Source: Granulicella sp.
GTDB lineage: Bacteria > Acidobacteriota > Terriglobia > Terriglobales > Acidobacteriaceae
NCBI GenBank assembly: GCA_003142235.1
Contig: PLOU01000081.1
Span: 1 to 40,615 of the forward strand
Direction: 5' to 3'
Length of the DNA: 40,615 nt
Shown here: piece after piece, positions 19,612 through 28,180 of the stretch
Numbering within the stretch: position 1 is the stretch's first letter
How the letters are laid out: the number at the start of each line of letters is the position of its first letter
The notes under the pieces: generated by a model
Told to the model about the DNA's origin: nothing
Databases searched by the model: none
What the model saw: only the letters and a program-made list of their open reading frames with translations
Program-made: the position numbers and the translations under genes

Positions 19612-20724
19612 CTACGGCTTGATCACGATCTTCATCGAGCTGGCCTGCGGGTGCGACGCCAGGTCGATCGCCTCCGCCGCATCCTCCAGCGGAAAACGGT
19701 GCGAGATCAGCCGCGTCAAATCGAAGCTCCCGTCGCGATAGCCCTCGAAGACGAGCTGCGCCACCGCGTCATTGATCTCGACCGACGACGAGTAGGAACC
19801 CATCAGCGTCTTCTCGTCCATGCACACCGCCGCCGGATCGAACGGCGCCTCGCCGTGCTGCGTCGAGGCAAACAGCATCACGCGCCCGCCCGGCCGAATC
19901 GCGTCCATCGCCGTGCGGATCAGCGCGTCCGCTCCCACCGCGACCAGAGCCACATCCGCGCCGCGCCCCTCCGTCGCCTCCTTCGCGGCGGCCACTACAT
20001 CGCCCCGCGCATCCAGTGGCCGGTCCAGGCCAAACCCCGCTGCAATCGCGTACCGCTCCGCATACAGATCGCTGGTCAGCACGGTCGCCCCCGTCCGCCG
20101 CGCCAGCGCCGCCAGCAGAGTCCCAATCGGCCCTTGTCCAATCACCAGCACCGTCTCATCCGCCTGCAACCCAAGCAGCCGCACCGCCTTGTAACACGTA
20201 TTCACCGGCTCGATAAACGAAGCCTGCTCGAAGGGAATGTCGTCGGGAATCCGGATGAGGCCCGCCGTCTTCCCCTCCCTGCCAACGATCCAGTCCATCA
20301 CGCGGATGTACTCCGCAAACCCGCCGCCCGCCCCCGCAAAGCCCGCCGTGCATCCCACCTTCTTGTAGGTCTCGCACTGCGCAAAGGTCTGCTTGCGACA
20401 GTAATAGCACCGCCCGCAGGGGATGTGGTGATACGCCATCACGCGGTCGCCAATCGCGAAGTGCGAGACGCCCTCTCCTACCATCGCAATCGTACCGGCC
20501 ATCTCGTGGCCGAAGATTCTCGGCGCCGAATGCGACCCCGAATGGATCTTCTTCAGGTCCGTCCCGCAGATGCCGCAGGTGTCGATGCGCACCAGCACCT
20601 CGCCGCGCCCAATCCCCCCATTCGCATTCAGCGGCACTGGCACCGTCTCCACGCGCACGTCGTTCACCCCGCGATACACCGCCGCGCGCATCGTCGCCGA
20701 AATTCTATTATTGGCTTCGCTCAT
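19612..20724 (-). CDS. Zinc-dependent MDR alcohol dehydrogenase coupled to the hopanoid genes
   Basis: 370 residues from the ATG at 20724, whose A is also the last base of the nucleosidase stop (TGATG), a strong sign of translational coupling; an in-frame TTG at 20727 precedes it. Medium-chain dehydrogenase: catalytic-zinc CGICGTDLKKIHSG and GHEMAG, structural-zinc Cys cluster CGRCYYCRKQTFAQC, Rossmann loop VLVIGQGPIGTLLAA. It is closest in style to sorbitol/threonine/galactitol dehydrogenases acting on polyols or sugars. Substrate is not shown by sequence. Because it ends the hopanoid run, a role in reducing or oxidising the hopanoid ribose side chain is plausible; proximity to uxaC allows a sugar-acid role instead. 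Confidence 0.85.
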   Translation of the reverse strand: MSEANNRISATMRAAVYRGVNDVRVETVPVPLNANGGIGRGEVLVRIDTCGICGTDLKKIHSGSHSAPRIFGHEMAGTIAMVGEGVSHFAIGDRVMAYHHIPCGRCYYCRKQTFAQCETYKKVGCTAGFAGAGGGFAEYIRVMDWIVGREGKTAGLIRIPDDIPFEQASFIEPVNTCYKAVRLLGLQADETVLVIGQGPIGTLLAALARRTGATVLTSDLYAERYAIAAGFGLDRPLDARGDVVAAAKEATEGRGADVALVAVGADALIRTAMDAIRPGGRVMLFASTQHGEAPFDPAAVCMDEKTLMGSYSSSVEINDAVAQLVFEGYRDGSFDLTRLISHRFPLEDAAEAIDLASHPQASSMKIVIKP

Positions 20725-21455
20725 CAATCTGAAATAGCACCTGTCCGATTAATTTCATACACATTGCGTTGCTTGTCATGAATGAGAAAGTGAAGGATTG
20801 CAGAGGCTAAATAATTCGCCCCGCTCGCACTTGCCCTGCCCAACCGAATTAGCGCGGGCCAATAGCCGGGACGCAAAAGCACATGCCCTATCAATCTCGC
20901 CATCTCCATCTGTCCCATCGCATTGATAAACGGATTCAGATTGGGCAGCCTCGCGGTCACACCATCCGTAACGATCTTCATGCAGCAGACCGGAATTCCA
21001 CGCATCTGCGCCAGCCGCGCAATCGTCGCAGATTCCATATCCACCAGCATACCGCCGTAGGTCTCCGCCAACCGCCGCTTTTCCGCCTCATTCGCCACCT
21101 GCGCCGTCGTCACCAGCACAACCGGCTTCTCGCGCTCAGCCAGCATAAATCTCTCCCCGGTCTGCGCATTCACCACAATGTTCGGAATGAAAAACTCGCC
21201 CGGATATCCTTCATCGCGCAACGCACCAGCCCAGCCAATCGACAGCACCATATCCACTGGGCCATCCATCTCTGCCTGCGCAAAGGCTCGCGTTGCAGCC
21301 TCAGCACCCATCCCGGCGCATACGGCAATCCATCTGTCGCAACCAGCATCCTGCGTCCACTTGGAAACAAATTGCTGCCGTGTCGGCACGCGCTTCCAGC
21401 CCTTCACCAGAGGCTTCAATTCTCCAGGCAGCGCGGCAATGATGCCAATCCTCAT
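20724..21455 (-). CDS. hpnG: HpnG-type hopanoid nucleosidase/phosphorylase
   Basis: 243 residues. MRIGIIAALPGELKPLV at the start and VLSIGWAGAL and GMLVDMESATIARLAQMRGIPVCCMKIVTDG in the middle are those of the MTA/SAH nucleosidase-purine nucleoside phosphorylase family; the DMES motif carries the ribose-binding Met and Glu. In hopanoid producers HpnG removes adenine from adenosylhopane to give ribosylhopane (or its phosphate). Its start overlaps the hpnA stop by 4 nt (ATGA) and its stop overlaps the dehydrogenase start. The C-terminal ~50 residues (GRASASGANYLASAILHFLIHDK) contain a hydrophobic stretch that may sit at the membrane. Confidence 0.85.
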   Translation of the reverse strand: MRIGIIAALPGELKPLVKGWKRVPTRQQFVSKWTQDAGCDRWIAVCAGMGAEAATRAFAQAEMDGPVDMVLSIGWAGALRDEGYPGEFFIPNIVVNAQTGERFMLAEREKPVVLVTTAQVANEAEKRRLAETYGGMLVDMESATIARLAQMRGIPVCCMKIVTDGVTARLPNLNPFINAMGQMEMARLIGHVLLRPGYWPALIRLGRASASGANYLASAILHFLIHDKQRNVYEINRTGAISD

Positions 21456-22474
21456 CGCGCCTCACTCGGCGGCATACTCGCCAGCGCAGGCGCGTAGCCG
21501 TTGGCCAGGAACCACTCGATCGCGGCGCGCAGTGCGTTGTAGACCGGCAGCACGCGAAATCCAAGCTCGCATTCCGCCTTCGCCGACGACGCAAACATCT
21601 GCTTGCGCGACAGCCGCACCTCCTCCACCGTCGCGCGCGGCTCCTTGCCCAGCAGCCTGCCTGTAATCGTCTCGTCGAAGAACGCGAACGCCAGCGCCAC
21701 CGCGTGCGGCACCTTCATCGTCGGCGAAGGCAGCCCCGTAATCGCCGACATGCGGTCCAGAATCTGCTTCAGCGTCAGGTTCTCGCCGCCCAGAATGGTT
21801 CGCTCGCCTGGCGTCCCGCGCTCCAGCGCGACAACGTGCATGCGCGCCACCTCCGAGACATCCACCAGGTTCAGTCCCGTGTCCACATACGCGGGAAATT
21901 TGCGATTCAGGAAGTCCACCACAATCCGCCCCGTCGGCGTCGGCTTCGCGTCCCCCGCTCCAATCGGCGTCGTCGGGTTCAGAATCATCACATGCTGTCC
22001 CGCGCGCGCCGCCTTGATCGCCTCCTGCTCGGCCATGAACTTCGACCGCTTGTACGGCCCAATCATCTCGTCCAGCGAGACCGGCGTCTCCTCATCCACG
22101 ATAGAGCCATCCATCTTGAAGCCCATCGTCGCCACGCTCGACGTGTATACCACCCTGGCTACACCCTCTTCGCGCGCCAGTCGCAGCAGCTCGCGCGTGC
22201 CGTCCACGTTGGCCGCGTACATCTGCTTCGGATCGCGCACCCACAGCCGATAGTCCGCCGCCACATGCACCAGCGCATCGCACCCGGCCAGCGCCGTGCG
22301 CAGCGACTCCGGCTGCCGCAGGTCGCCGACAACAACCTCCCCGGCAATTCCCTCGATCGCCGCCAGCCGGCTGGTCTTGCGCGTCAGCAACCGCAACTCC
22401 GCCCCCGCCGCGGCGTAAGCCCGCGCCACATGACTCCCAACAAATCCCGTGGAACCCGTAAGAAATACCTTCAT
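21452..22474 (-). CDS. hpnA: Hopanoid-associated sugar epimerase HpnA
   Basis: 340 residues, an extended short-chain dehydrogenase. NAD(P)-binding loop MKVFLTGSTGFVGSHVARAYAAAGAELRLLTRKTSRL, YTSSVATMG with the catalytic Ser/Thr strand, and YKRSKFMAE giving the YxxxK pair. VNGTRELL-type and GGENLTLKQILDRMSAITG segments are typical of HpnA. HpnA is found in hopanoid clusters next to hpnH and hpnG; its precise reaction is not established. A palindromic repeat separates it from the upstream 142-residue gene, so its expression may be set apart from that of hpnH. It overlaps hpnG by 4 nt. Confidence 0.85.
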   Translation of the reverse strand: MKVFLTGSTGFVGSHVARAYAAAGAELRLLTRKTSRLAAIEGIAGEVVVGDLRQPESLRTALAGCDALVHVAADYRLWVRDPKQMYAANVDGTRELLRLAREEGVARVVYTSSVATMGFKMDGSIVDEETPVSLDEMIGPYKRSKFMAEQEAIKAARAGQHVMILNPTTPIGAGDAKPTPTGRIVVDFLNRKFPAYVDTGLNLVDVSEVARMHVVALERGTPGERTILGGENLTLKQILDRMSAITGLPSPTMKVPHAVALAFAFFDETITGRLLGKEPRATVEEVRLSRKQMFASSAKAECELGFRVLPVYNALRAAIEWFLANGYAPALASMPPSEAR

Positions 22475-22525
22475 GTCGATGAAGCCTATCTTACGTGAAT
22501 CTCTGAATGAGTCATGTTTTGAAAG

Positions 22526-22579
22526 GGCGGGACTTTAGTCCCGCCATGAGTATCGCAATTGCGTCGCGGCTTTAGCCGC
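22526..22579. repeat. CTTTAG-type REP element, copy A (inside hopanoid run)
   Basis: Two palindromes in tandem: GGCGGGACTTTAGTCCCGCC (22526-22545, perfect) and GCGGCTTTAGCCGC (22566-22579, perfect), then GAGGGGA. The same two-part layout recurs at 39156-39209 and, with a degenerate second half, at 33255. Could fold in RNA and act as a terminator or 3' stabiliser. Confidence 0.8.
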
Positions 22580-22611
22580 CGAGGGGAGTCTGACGCTTGT
22601 TCAGACCTTCC

Positions 22612-23040
22612 CTAGCACAGCCTCTCCGGCTCGATCTGAATATTTTTTTCGCCGGCGGCCTTCTTCTCCCAGTACTTCTTCACCCAGGCATCGAAGGTCT
22701 TGCCCGCTGCGTTGTCGCGTCCTGTAAACGCCAGCGCGGCAATCTCCGAGTAGGCAATGCTCAACTTGGTTTTTTCATTAATCGGAATAATCCGCACATA
22801 TGACTCGGCCAGCGTCGCGCCCGTGCGCCGGTCGAATAAATAGCCCTGTACCTGCGTGCCGTCCTTGCGCGTCACCGTAATATCGCCGCGATAGTCGAAG
22901 GCCTTCTCCAGCGCCTCGCGCACCTCGTCCTCGCCGGCCAGCTCGGGCACCCAGCCCTCAAGCTGCGCGCGCTCGCGTCCCGCCGCAACCTCCATCTCGT
23001 CCGCGCTCGCCTGTGCCAACTTCGCTGCCTCCTGCGTCAT
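22612..23040 (-). CDS. Unrecognised 142-residue protein between hpnH and hpnA
   Basis: Starts at ATG 23040, one nt after the hpnH stop, so it is translationally linked to hpnH; the open frame runs to 23145 inside hpnH without support. No signal peptide or membrane segment, so it should be cytoplasmic. Residues 1-50 are helical and acidic (ASADEMEVAAGRERAQLE, EVREALEKAFDY). Residues 50-105 are strand-rich (GDITVTRKDGTQVQGYLFDR, YVRIIP, KLSIAYSEIAALAFTG), which looks like a small Sm- or SH3-like barrel. The end is a basic helix (KTFDAWVKKYWEKKAAGEK). I do not recognise the family. Its place suggests an accessory role in hopanoid synthesis, for example holding HpnH, but this is only context. Confidence 0.75.
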   Translation of the reverse strand: MTQEAAKLAQASADEMEVAAGRERAQLEGWVPELAGEDEVREALEKAFDYRGDITVTRKDGTQVQGYLFDRRTGATLAESYVRIIPINEKTKLSIAYSEIAALAFTGRDNAAGKTFDAWVKKYWEKKAAGEKNIQIEPERLC

Positions 23041-23041
23041 G

Positions 23042-24190
23042 CTACTCACGCGAAACCCCCTGCAACTCCGCAGCCTGCTCCTCCGCTGCGGCATCCGGTG
23101 CCGCGATCTGCACCAGCGGCCCGTGCTGCGCCTTCGGCCACTCATTCAGCAGCTTCCGGGCGTTCTCATCCTCATACAGCGGCGGGAAAATATATTTCAT
23201 CGCCGTCACCAGAAATCCCTTCAGCGAACTGAAGTTATAGTCCACCGCCGAAGCCTCGTGCCCGGAGTGCACCATGCAGTTGGCGCACTTCGGGTTCCCG
23301 CTCTTCGCGCCGTACTTCTCCCACTCCACCGAATCCAGCAGCTCCTGGAAGGTGTCCGCGTAGCCATCCTGTAGCAGGTAGCAAGGCTTCTGCCAGCCGA
23401 AGATCGAAAACGTCGGCATCCCCCATGGCGTGCACTCGAAGTTCTGCTTCCCCATTAAATATTCCGAAAATAATGGATGGGTATTGAATTGCCACGTCTT
23501 TTTTCGATTGGACAGGATCGCCCGAAACAGCCTGCGCGAGCGCGCCTTGCCAAGAAAATGGTTCTGGTCGGGGGCCTTGTCGTAGGTATAGCCCGGCGAC
23601 ACCATCATGCTCTCCACGCCCGCCGCCATCATCTCGTCGAAGTGCGCGCGCACGCTGTTGGGATCGGCCCCGTCGAAGAGCGTCGTGTTGGTCGTCACGC
23701 GGAACCCCGCCGCCACCGCGGCACGCACGCCCTCCATCGCAATGTCGTACCCACCTTCGCGGCACACGGAGAGGTCGTGGTGCTCGCGTTGCCCATCCAC
23801 ATGCACCGAGAACGAGAGGTACTTGCTGGGCTTGAACAGGTGCAACTTTTCTTTCAGCAGCAGCGCGTTGGTGCACAGGTAGACGTACTTCCTGCGCGCC
23901 ACCAGGCCGGCCACAATCTCCGGCATCCGCGGGTGCAGCAGCGGCTCCCCGCCGGGAATGGACACCATCGGCGTGCCGCACTCCTCCACCGCGCGGAAGC
24001 ACTCCTCCGGCGTCAGGTCGGTCTTCAGGATATGCGCTGGATACTGGATCTTTCCGCATCCGGCGCATGCCAGGTTGCAGCGAAACAGAGGCTCCAGCAT
24101 CAACACCAGCGGGTACCGCCTGCGCCCCTTGAGCTTCTGCTTCAGCACATAGGTCGCCACGGTCCACATTTGTGAGATCGGCACTGCCAT
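23042..24190 (-). CDS. hpnH: Adenosyl-hopene transferase HpnH (radical SAM)
   Basis: 382 residues from the ATG at 24190, which has GGAG 8 nt upstream; the frame extends to 24238 without support. The radical-SAM cluster is FRCNLACAGCGKI (CxxxCxxC), followed by SIPGGEPLLHP and the HpnH-typical MMVSPGYTYDKAPDQNHFLG and WQFNTHPLFSEYLMGKQ, with a second Cys group near the C-terminus (CANCMVHSGHEAS). HpnH couples the 5'-deoxyadenosyl group of SAM to diploptene, giving adenosylhopane, the first side-chain step for extended hopanoids. It follows shc by 163 bp and is fused by position to the 142-residue gene. Confidence 0.95.
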   Translation of the reverse strand: MAVPISQMWTVATYVLKQKLKGRRRYPLVLMLEPLFRCNLACAGCGKIQYPAHILKTDLTPEECFRAVEECGTPMVSIPGGEPLLHPRMPEIVAGLVARRKYVYLCTNALLLKEKLHLFKPSKYLSFSVHVDGQREHHDLSVCREGGYDIAMEGVRAAVAAGFRVTTNTTLFDGADPNSVRAHFDEMMAAGVESMMVSPGYTYDKAPDQNHFLGKARSRRLFRAILSNRKKTWQFNTHPLFSEYLMGKQNFECTPWGMPTFSIFGWQKPCYLLQDGYADTFQELLDSVEWEKYGAKSGNPKCANCMVHSGHEASAVDYNFSSLKGFLVTAMKYIFPPLYEDENARKLLNEWPKAQHGPLVQIAAPDAAAEEQAAELQGVSRE

Positions 24191-24353
24191 CCGTAGTTCT
24201 CCTTTACACATCGACGAGCGAAACGCCTGCCAATGCAACCGCTGATTGTTATCGATCTACCGCAGGGCCCACCACTCTACTTTAAGATGACATCCGCGTC
24301 GCCGCAGACTCTCGCCAGTTCCTCAACCAGCAACCAACAACCAACAACTGTTC

Positions 24354-26384
24354 CTACGCCGCCCCAACCTCCCGCTCCATCACGCGCTTGTAGGTCGTCA
24401 GCGCCAGTAGCGGGAAGTAGTCGCGATACAGGTGGTACGCCAGGTAGAAGACGCGGGGAAATCCCGTCCCGGTGTAGATTGCCTCGCCATTGCGGCCTTC
24501 GGCGGACTCGTCCCAGGTCCCGCTCGGCAACTGCTTCGACACCAGCCACCGTATCCCCTTGGCCACCGAGTCCGACCGCGTGTCGCCCGCCGCCAGCAGT
24601 CCCAGCACCGCCCATGCCGTCTGCGAGGGCGTGCTTGGCCCGATGCCGCGCTGTCCGGGATCGTCGTAGCTGTCGCAGGTCTCGCCCCACCCGCCGTCCG
24701 CGTTCTGCACCATGCGAATCCACTCCGCAGCCTGCACAATCGGCGGCTCGTGGCTCCACATCCCCATCGCCTCCAGCCCGCGCAACACCAGAAACGTCCC
24801 GTACAGATAATTGACGCCCCAGCGCCCGAACCAGCTTCCGTCGGGCTCCTGCTGCTTGAACACAAACTGCACCGCACGCTCCACCCGCTTGTCGCGCCGG
24901 GTGTAGCCGTAGCTCGCCAGCATCTCCAGAATCCGCCCCGTAATGTCGACCGTCGGCGGGTCCAGCATCGCGTTGTGATCGGCAAACGGGATGTACTGGA
25001 AGATCATCTTGGTATTGTCGCGGTCGAAGCTGGCCCATCCGCCGTTCTTGCACTGCATGGCGAAGATCCAGTCCAGCGCGCGCTGCGACACCTCATGCTG
25101 ATATCGCTCCCGCGGATTGCGCACGCAATTCAGCGCCAGCAGCACCTGCGCGGAGTCGTCCACGTCCGGGTAAAACTCATTGTTGAACTCGAAGTACCAA
25201 CCGCCCGGCGCCACATCCTTGATGCTCTCCGCCCAGTCGCCCTTGTGGCGCACCTCCTTGGAGAGCAGCCAGTCCGCCGCCTTCAGCAGCCGCGGATCGT
25301 TCTTGGCCACTCCCGCCTCGCCCAGCGCGTAGACCGCCTGCGCCGTGTCCCACACCGGAGAACTGCATGGCTGCATTCGGAAGGTAGGCGTGGGGTAGCC
25401 CGGCTCGCCGTTCGGCTTGTCGATGCCCAGCCGCTCGAACTCATCCATTGCGCGGATGAACTGCGGGTCGTCCTGGGTGTATCCCAGGCAGGCCAGCGCG
25501 ACGATCGCATTCAGCATGGCGGGATAGATCGCGCCCAGCCCGTCCGACATCTCCATGCGCTCCAGCAGCCACTTCTCCGCTCTCTTCAACGCCATCTTGC
25601 GCAGCGGCCGGATGTGGACGCGCTCCGCCCAATGGAAGATGCGGTCCGCCGCCAGAAAGATGTTGCGCCAGCCGATCAGGCGCTTGCGGTCCCACTTCAG
25701 GTGCAGGTTCGCCTTCTTGCGCCCGCCCACAAACAGTTCGCTGATCCCCTGTTCCGGCGGAATCTTCTTGAACGGCTTCTTGGCGTAGGCAACCGACAGC
25801 GGAACCAGGATCGCGCGCGACCACGACGAGATCTCGTAGATATTGAAATAGAACCAGTTGGGGAACAGGATAATCTCGGGCGGCACGGCGGGCACGGCGT
25901 TGTAGTCATACTGCCCCAGCGTGCAAAGGTAGATCTTGGTGAACGTATTGACCGCGGTCACGCCGCCATGGGCCAGAATCCACTCCCGCGCCTTCACCAG
26001 CACTGGATGGTCCGCCGGCCATCCCATCAGCTTCAGCGCCAGGTACGCCTTCACGCCCAGCGAGATGTTCGACGGCCCGTTGGGGTAGATGCTCCATCCG
26101 CCGTCCGCGTTCTGGTGGCGCAGAATCTCATTGACCGCGCGCTCCATCTTGCCGCGGTCGCCTGTCCCCAGCATGGTGTGCAGGAAGATGTAGTCCGACT
26201 CCAGCATGGAATCGGCTTCCAGTTCGCCGCACCAGTAGCCATCCGGATGCTGTAGGCCGAGCAGCCAGTCCGTGGCCCGGGCGATGCCCTCGGAGACCCG
26301 GTCCAGTCCGATGTCCATCCGTCCATAGCGCGGCCGCACAGGCATTGCGGTCACCATCTTCGGATTCCGAGGAAATGTGCTCAT
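24354..26384 (-). CDS. shc: Squalene-hopene cyclase
   Basis: 676 residues from ATG 26384 (TTG 26393 also opens the frame). It cyclises squalene to hopene/hopanol on the cytoplasmic membrane. The catalytic acid motif is present as DVDDSAQ (DxDDTA family) at about residue 405. Several QW repeats that brace the alpha-barrel are visible: QHPDGYWCGEL and QNADGGWSIY near the N-terminus, QCKNGGWASFDRDN, QQEPDGSWFGRWGVNYLYGTF, QNADGGWGETCDSYDDP and QLPSGTWDE toward the C-terminus. Length is in the upper normal range. It is the second gene of the hopanoid run, 111 bp after ispH. It ends in a conserved YLAYHLYRDYFPLLALTTY segment. Confidence 0.97.
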   Translation of the reverse strand: MSTFPRNPKMVTAMPVRPRYGRMDIGLDRVSEGIARATDWLLGLQHPDGYWCGELEADSMLESDYIFLHTMLGTGDRGKMERAVNEILRHQNADGGWSIYPNGPSNISLGVKAYLALKLMGWPADHPVLVKAREWILAHGGVTAVNTFTKIYLCTLGQYDYNAVPAVPPEIILFPNWFYFNIYEISSWSRAILVPLSVAYAKKPFKKIPPEQGISELFVGGRKKANLHLKWDRKRLIGWRNIFLAADRIFHWAERVHIRPLRKMALKRAEKWLLERMEMSDGLGAIYPAMLNAIVALACLGYTQDDPQFIRAMDEFERLGIDKPNGEPGYPTPTFRMQPCSSPVWDTAQAVYALGEAGVAKNDPRLLKAADWLLSKEVRHKGDWAESIKDVAPGGWYFEFNNEFYPDVDDSAQVLLALNCVRNPRERYQHEVSQRALDWIFAMQCKNGGWASFDRDNTKMIFQYIPFADHNAMLDPPTVDITGRILEMLASYGYTRRDKRVERAVQFVFKQQEPDGSWFGRWGVNYLYGTFLVLRGLEAMGMWSHEPPIVQAAEWIRMVQNADGGWGETCDSYDDPGQRGIGPSTPSQTAWAVLGLLAAGDTRSDSVAKGIRWLVSKQLPSGTWDESAEGRNGEAIYTGTGFPRVFYLAYHLYRDYFPLLALTTYKRVMEREVGAA

Positions 26385-26495
26385 CAATGGCAAACTCTCT
26401 GAAATCTCCAGGCGCTCGATCGAACTCTGCCTGGCCTATCTGGAACGACAGCTCGCAGGCTTCTGTCGGAAGACCGGCCTGCGTAGGATTGCGTT

Positions 26496-27479
26496 CTACT
26501 GCTGGACCGGCGGGGCCGACGCAATCGCCTGCACGATCTCCGGAGGAAGTCCGAAGCGCACATTCTCAGGCATCACCTCAACCTCGTCAACCGACCCGTA
26601 CCCCATCTCCTGCAGATAATCAACCACATGCTGCACCACAACCTCGGGGGCCGAAGCGCCCGCCGTCACGGCTACCGTATTCACGCCTGCAAGCCATTCC
26701 GTCCGGATCGCGTCCGCCGAATCGATCAGGTAAGAATGCGTGCCCAGGTTCTTCGATACCTCCACCAGCCGGTTGGAGTTCGAGCTGTTCTTCGACCCCA
26801 CCACCAGAACCAGGTCCGCGCCGTGGGCCACTTTTTTGACCGCAACCTGCCGGTTCTCCGTCGCATAGCAGATGTCCTGCGCATGGGGCCCGGCAATATT
26901 CGGGAACTTCCGCTTCAACGCGTCGATCATGTATCGCGCTTCATCCAAAGATAGTGTAGTTTGAGTAAGATACGCAACCTTGTTGGGGTTCGGAACCACC
27001 AGCGCATCCACCTCCTGCACGGTCGAAACCACATGCGTCACATCCGGCGCCTCGCCCTGCGTCCCCTCCACCTCTTCGTGGTCGCGATGCCCAACCAGCA
27101 CCAGCGAATAGCCCCGCCTGGAGAACTTGATCGCCTCCTGATGCACCTTCGTCACCAGCGGGCAGGTCGCGTCGATCACCTTCAGCTTCCGCTCCAGCGC
27201 GCGCTCCCGCACCGCCGGCGATACGCCGTGCGCCGAGAAGATCACCCGCGCCCCCTCCGGCACCTCGTCCAACTCGTTGACGAAGATCGCGCCCTTCTTG
27301 GCCAGGTCGGTCACCACATAGCTGTTGTGCACGATCTCCTTGCGAACGTAGATCGGGGCGCCAAAGGTCTCCAGCGCAATCTGCACAATGTCGATGGCCC
27401 GCACCACCCCCGCGCAGAAGCCCCGCGGCTTCAAGAGAAGTACCCGCTTGGTGGCAATCGCCGCGCCGCTCTGCTCCAT
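26496..27479 (-). CDS. ispH: 4-hydroxy-3-methylbut-2-enyl diphosphate reductase (LytB)
   Basis: 327 residues from ATG 27479, which best fits the family; the frame is open to 27566 and a GTG at 27509 is also possible (a TATACT box at 27517-27522 would place transcription start almost on it). It makes IPP and DMAPP in the last step of the MEP pathway. The three Fe-S cysteines are in RGFCAGV, DATCPLV and DICYATENRQ; the acid/base region VGHRDHEEVEGTQGE and TQTTLSLDEA are conserved. Being first in the run, it ties precursor supply to hopanoid synthesis. Confidence 0.95.
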   Translation of the reverse strand: MEQSGAAIATKRVLLLKPRGFCAGVVRAIDIVQIALETFGAPIYVRKEIVHNSYVVTDLAKKGAIFVNELDEVPEGARVIFSAHGVSPAVRERALERKLKVIDATCPLVTKVHQEAIKFSRRGYSLVLVGHRDHEEVEGTQGEAPDVTHVVSTVQEVDALVVPNPNKVAYLTQTTLSLDEARYMIDALKRKFPNIAGPHAQDICYATENRQVAVKKVAHGADLVLVVGSKNSSNSNRLVEVSKNLGTHSYLIDSADAIRTEWLAGVNTVAVTAGASAPEVVVQHVVDYLQEMGYGSVDEVEVMPENVRFGLPPEIVQAIASAPPVQQ

Positions 27480-27716
27480 GCCTGGATGGTCCAGTGTGGT
27501 TGTAGTCACAGGTTCGAGTATACCGTGTCCAGACCCGCCGCAACACCTGTCAGGAGCCCCAGACATCCCTCGGCGGTCCGCTCATGGCTCAAAGCTCATC
27601 GCTCATGGCAGATACACAAATCCACCTTCAGCTTCGGTAAACGGCGCAGAGCTTCAGCCCACGAATTTCAATCCAACGAACGCCGCCCCGTCCCCCGGTC
27701 TCCGCCCGGTCCGGAT

Positions 27717-27887
27717 CTATGCCGCCGCTGCCTTCTCATCGCAGCCAGCGTGGCCGCAATGGCAGCTCAGTGTCATCATCTTCTTCGTGTCCTCGCAGTG
27801 CCGGGAACAATACTTCTTGCCTACGGGGGCCATGCAGGTACAAGCCATATGCGCGCATTTGATGGGTGTAGTGGGTGTGGTCGACAT
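27717..27887 (-). CDS. Small metallothionein-like protein
   Basis: 56 residues from an ATG at 27887 preceded by a perfect TAAGGAGG at 4-nt spacing. Eight Cys and four His are packed into it: KCAHMACTC (residues 10-18), YCSRHC (26-31) and SCHCGHAGC (41-49). This is the layout of bacterial metallothioneins of the SmtA/BmtA type (CxxxxCxC ... YCSxxC ... CxCGHxGC), which hold Zn, Cd or Cu in a cytoplasmic cluster. The N-terminal Thr/Pro stretch and the Lys/Ala tail are not conserved features. It stands alone: the ispH start is about 230 bp away, so expression is probably independent. No metalloregulator gene or clear operator is seen in the 293 bp upstream. Confidence 0.8.
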   Translation of the reverse strand: MSTTPTTPIKCAHMACTCMAPVGKKYCSRHCEDTKKMMTLSCHCGHAGCDEKAAAA

Positions 27888-28180
27888 GGAACCTCCTTAA
27901 AGTAGTCAGGCTCCGGACACTCCCGCGGGCGTACCCGAAGTGCCAGAATTGTACTGCTATCTCTCGCGATAAGATGCTATTTTTTTGCTCGGGCCATCTC
28001 TCCATTCCCGCCCGCACCGGCCCGTCCGCCGCGCCCAGCTCCTCCCCGAGGCCCTCGAATACAACTGGCAGGGCTACCCCATTGCCGGAGCAACAAAGTG
28101 ACTCAACAGCGCCGCTGTGGTGCCGCAACCAGCTCAACGGCGGCGTATCATGGGTTCTTCCTGGAACCACGGGGGCACCC

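Noticed and set aside
24432-26255. 607-codon plus-strand open frame
   Set aside because: Complete overlap with squalene-hopene cyclase; Arg/His/Gln-rich shadow.
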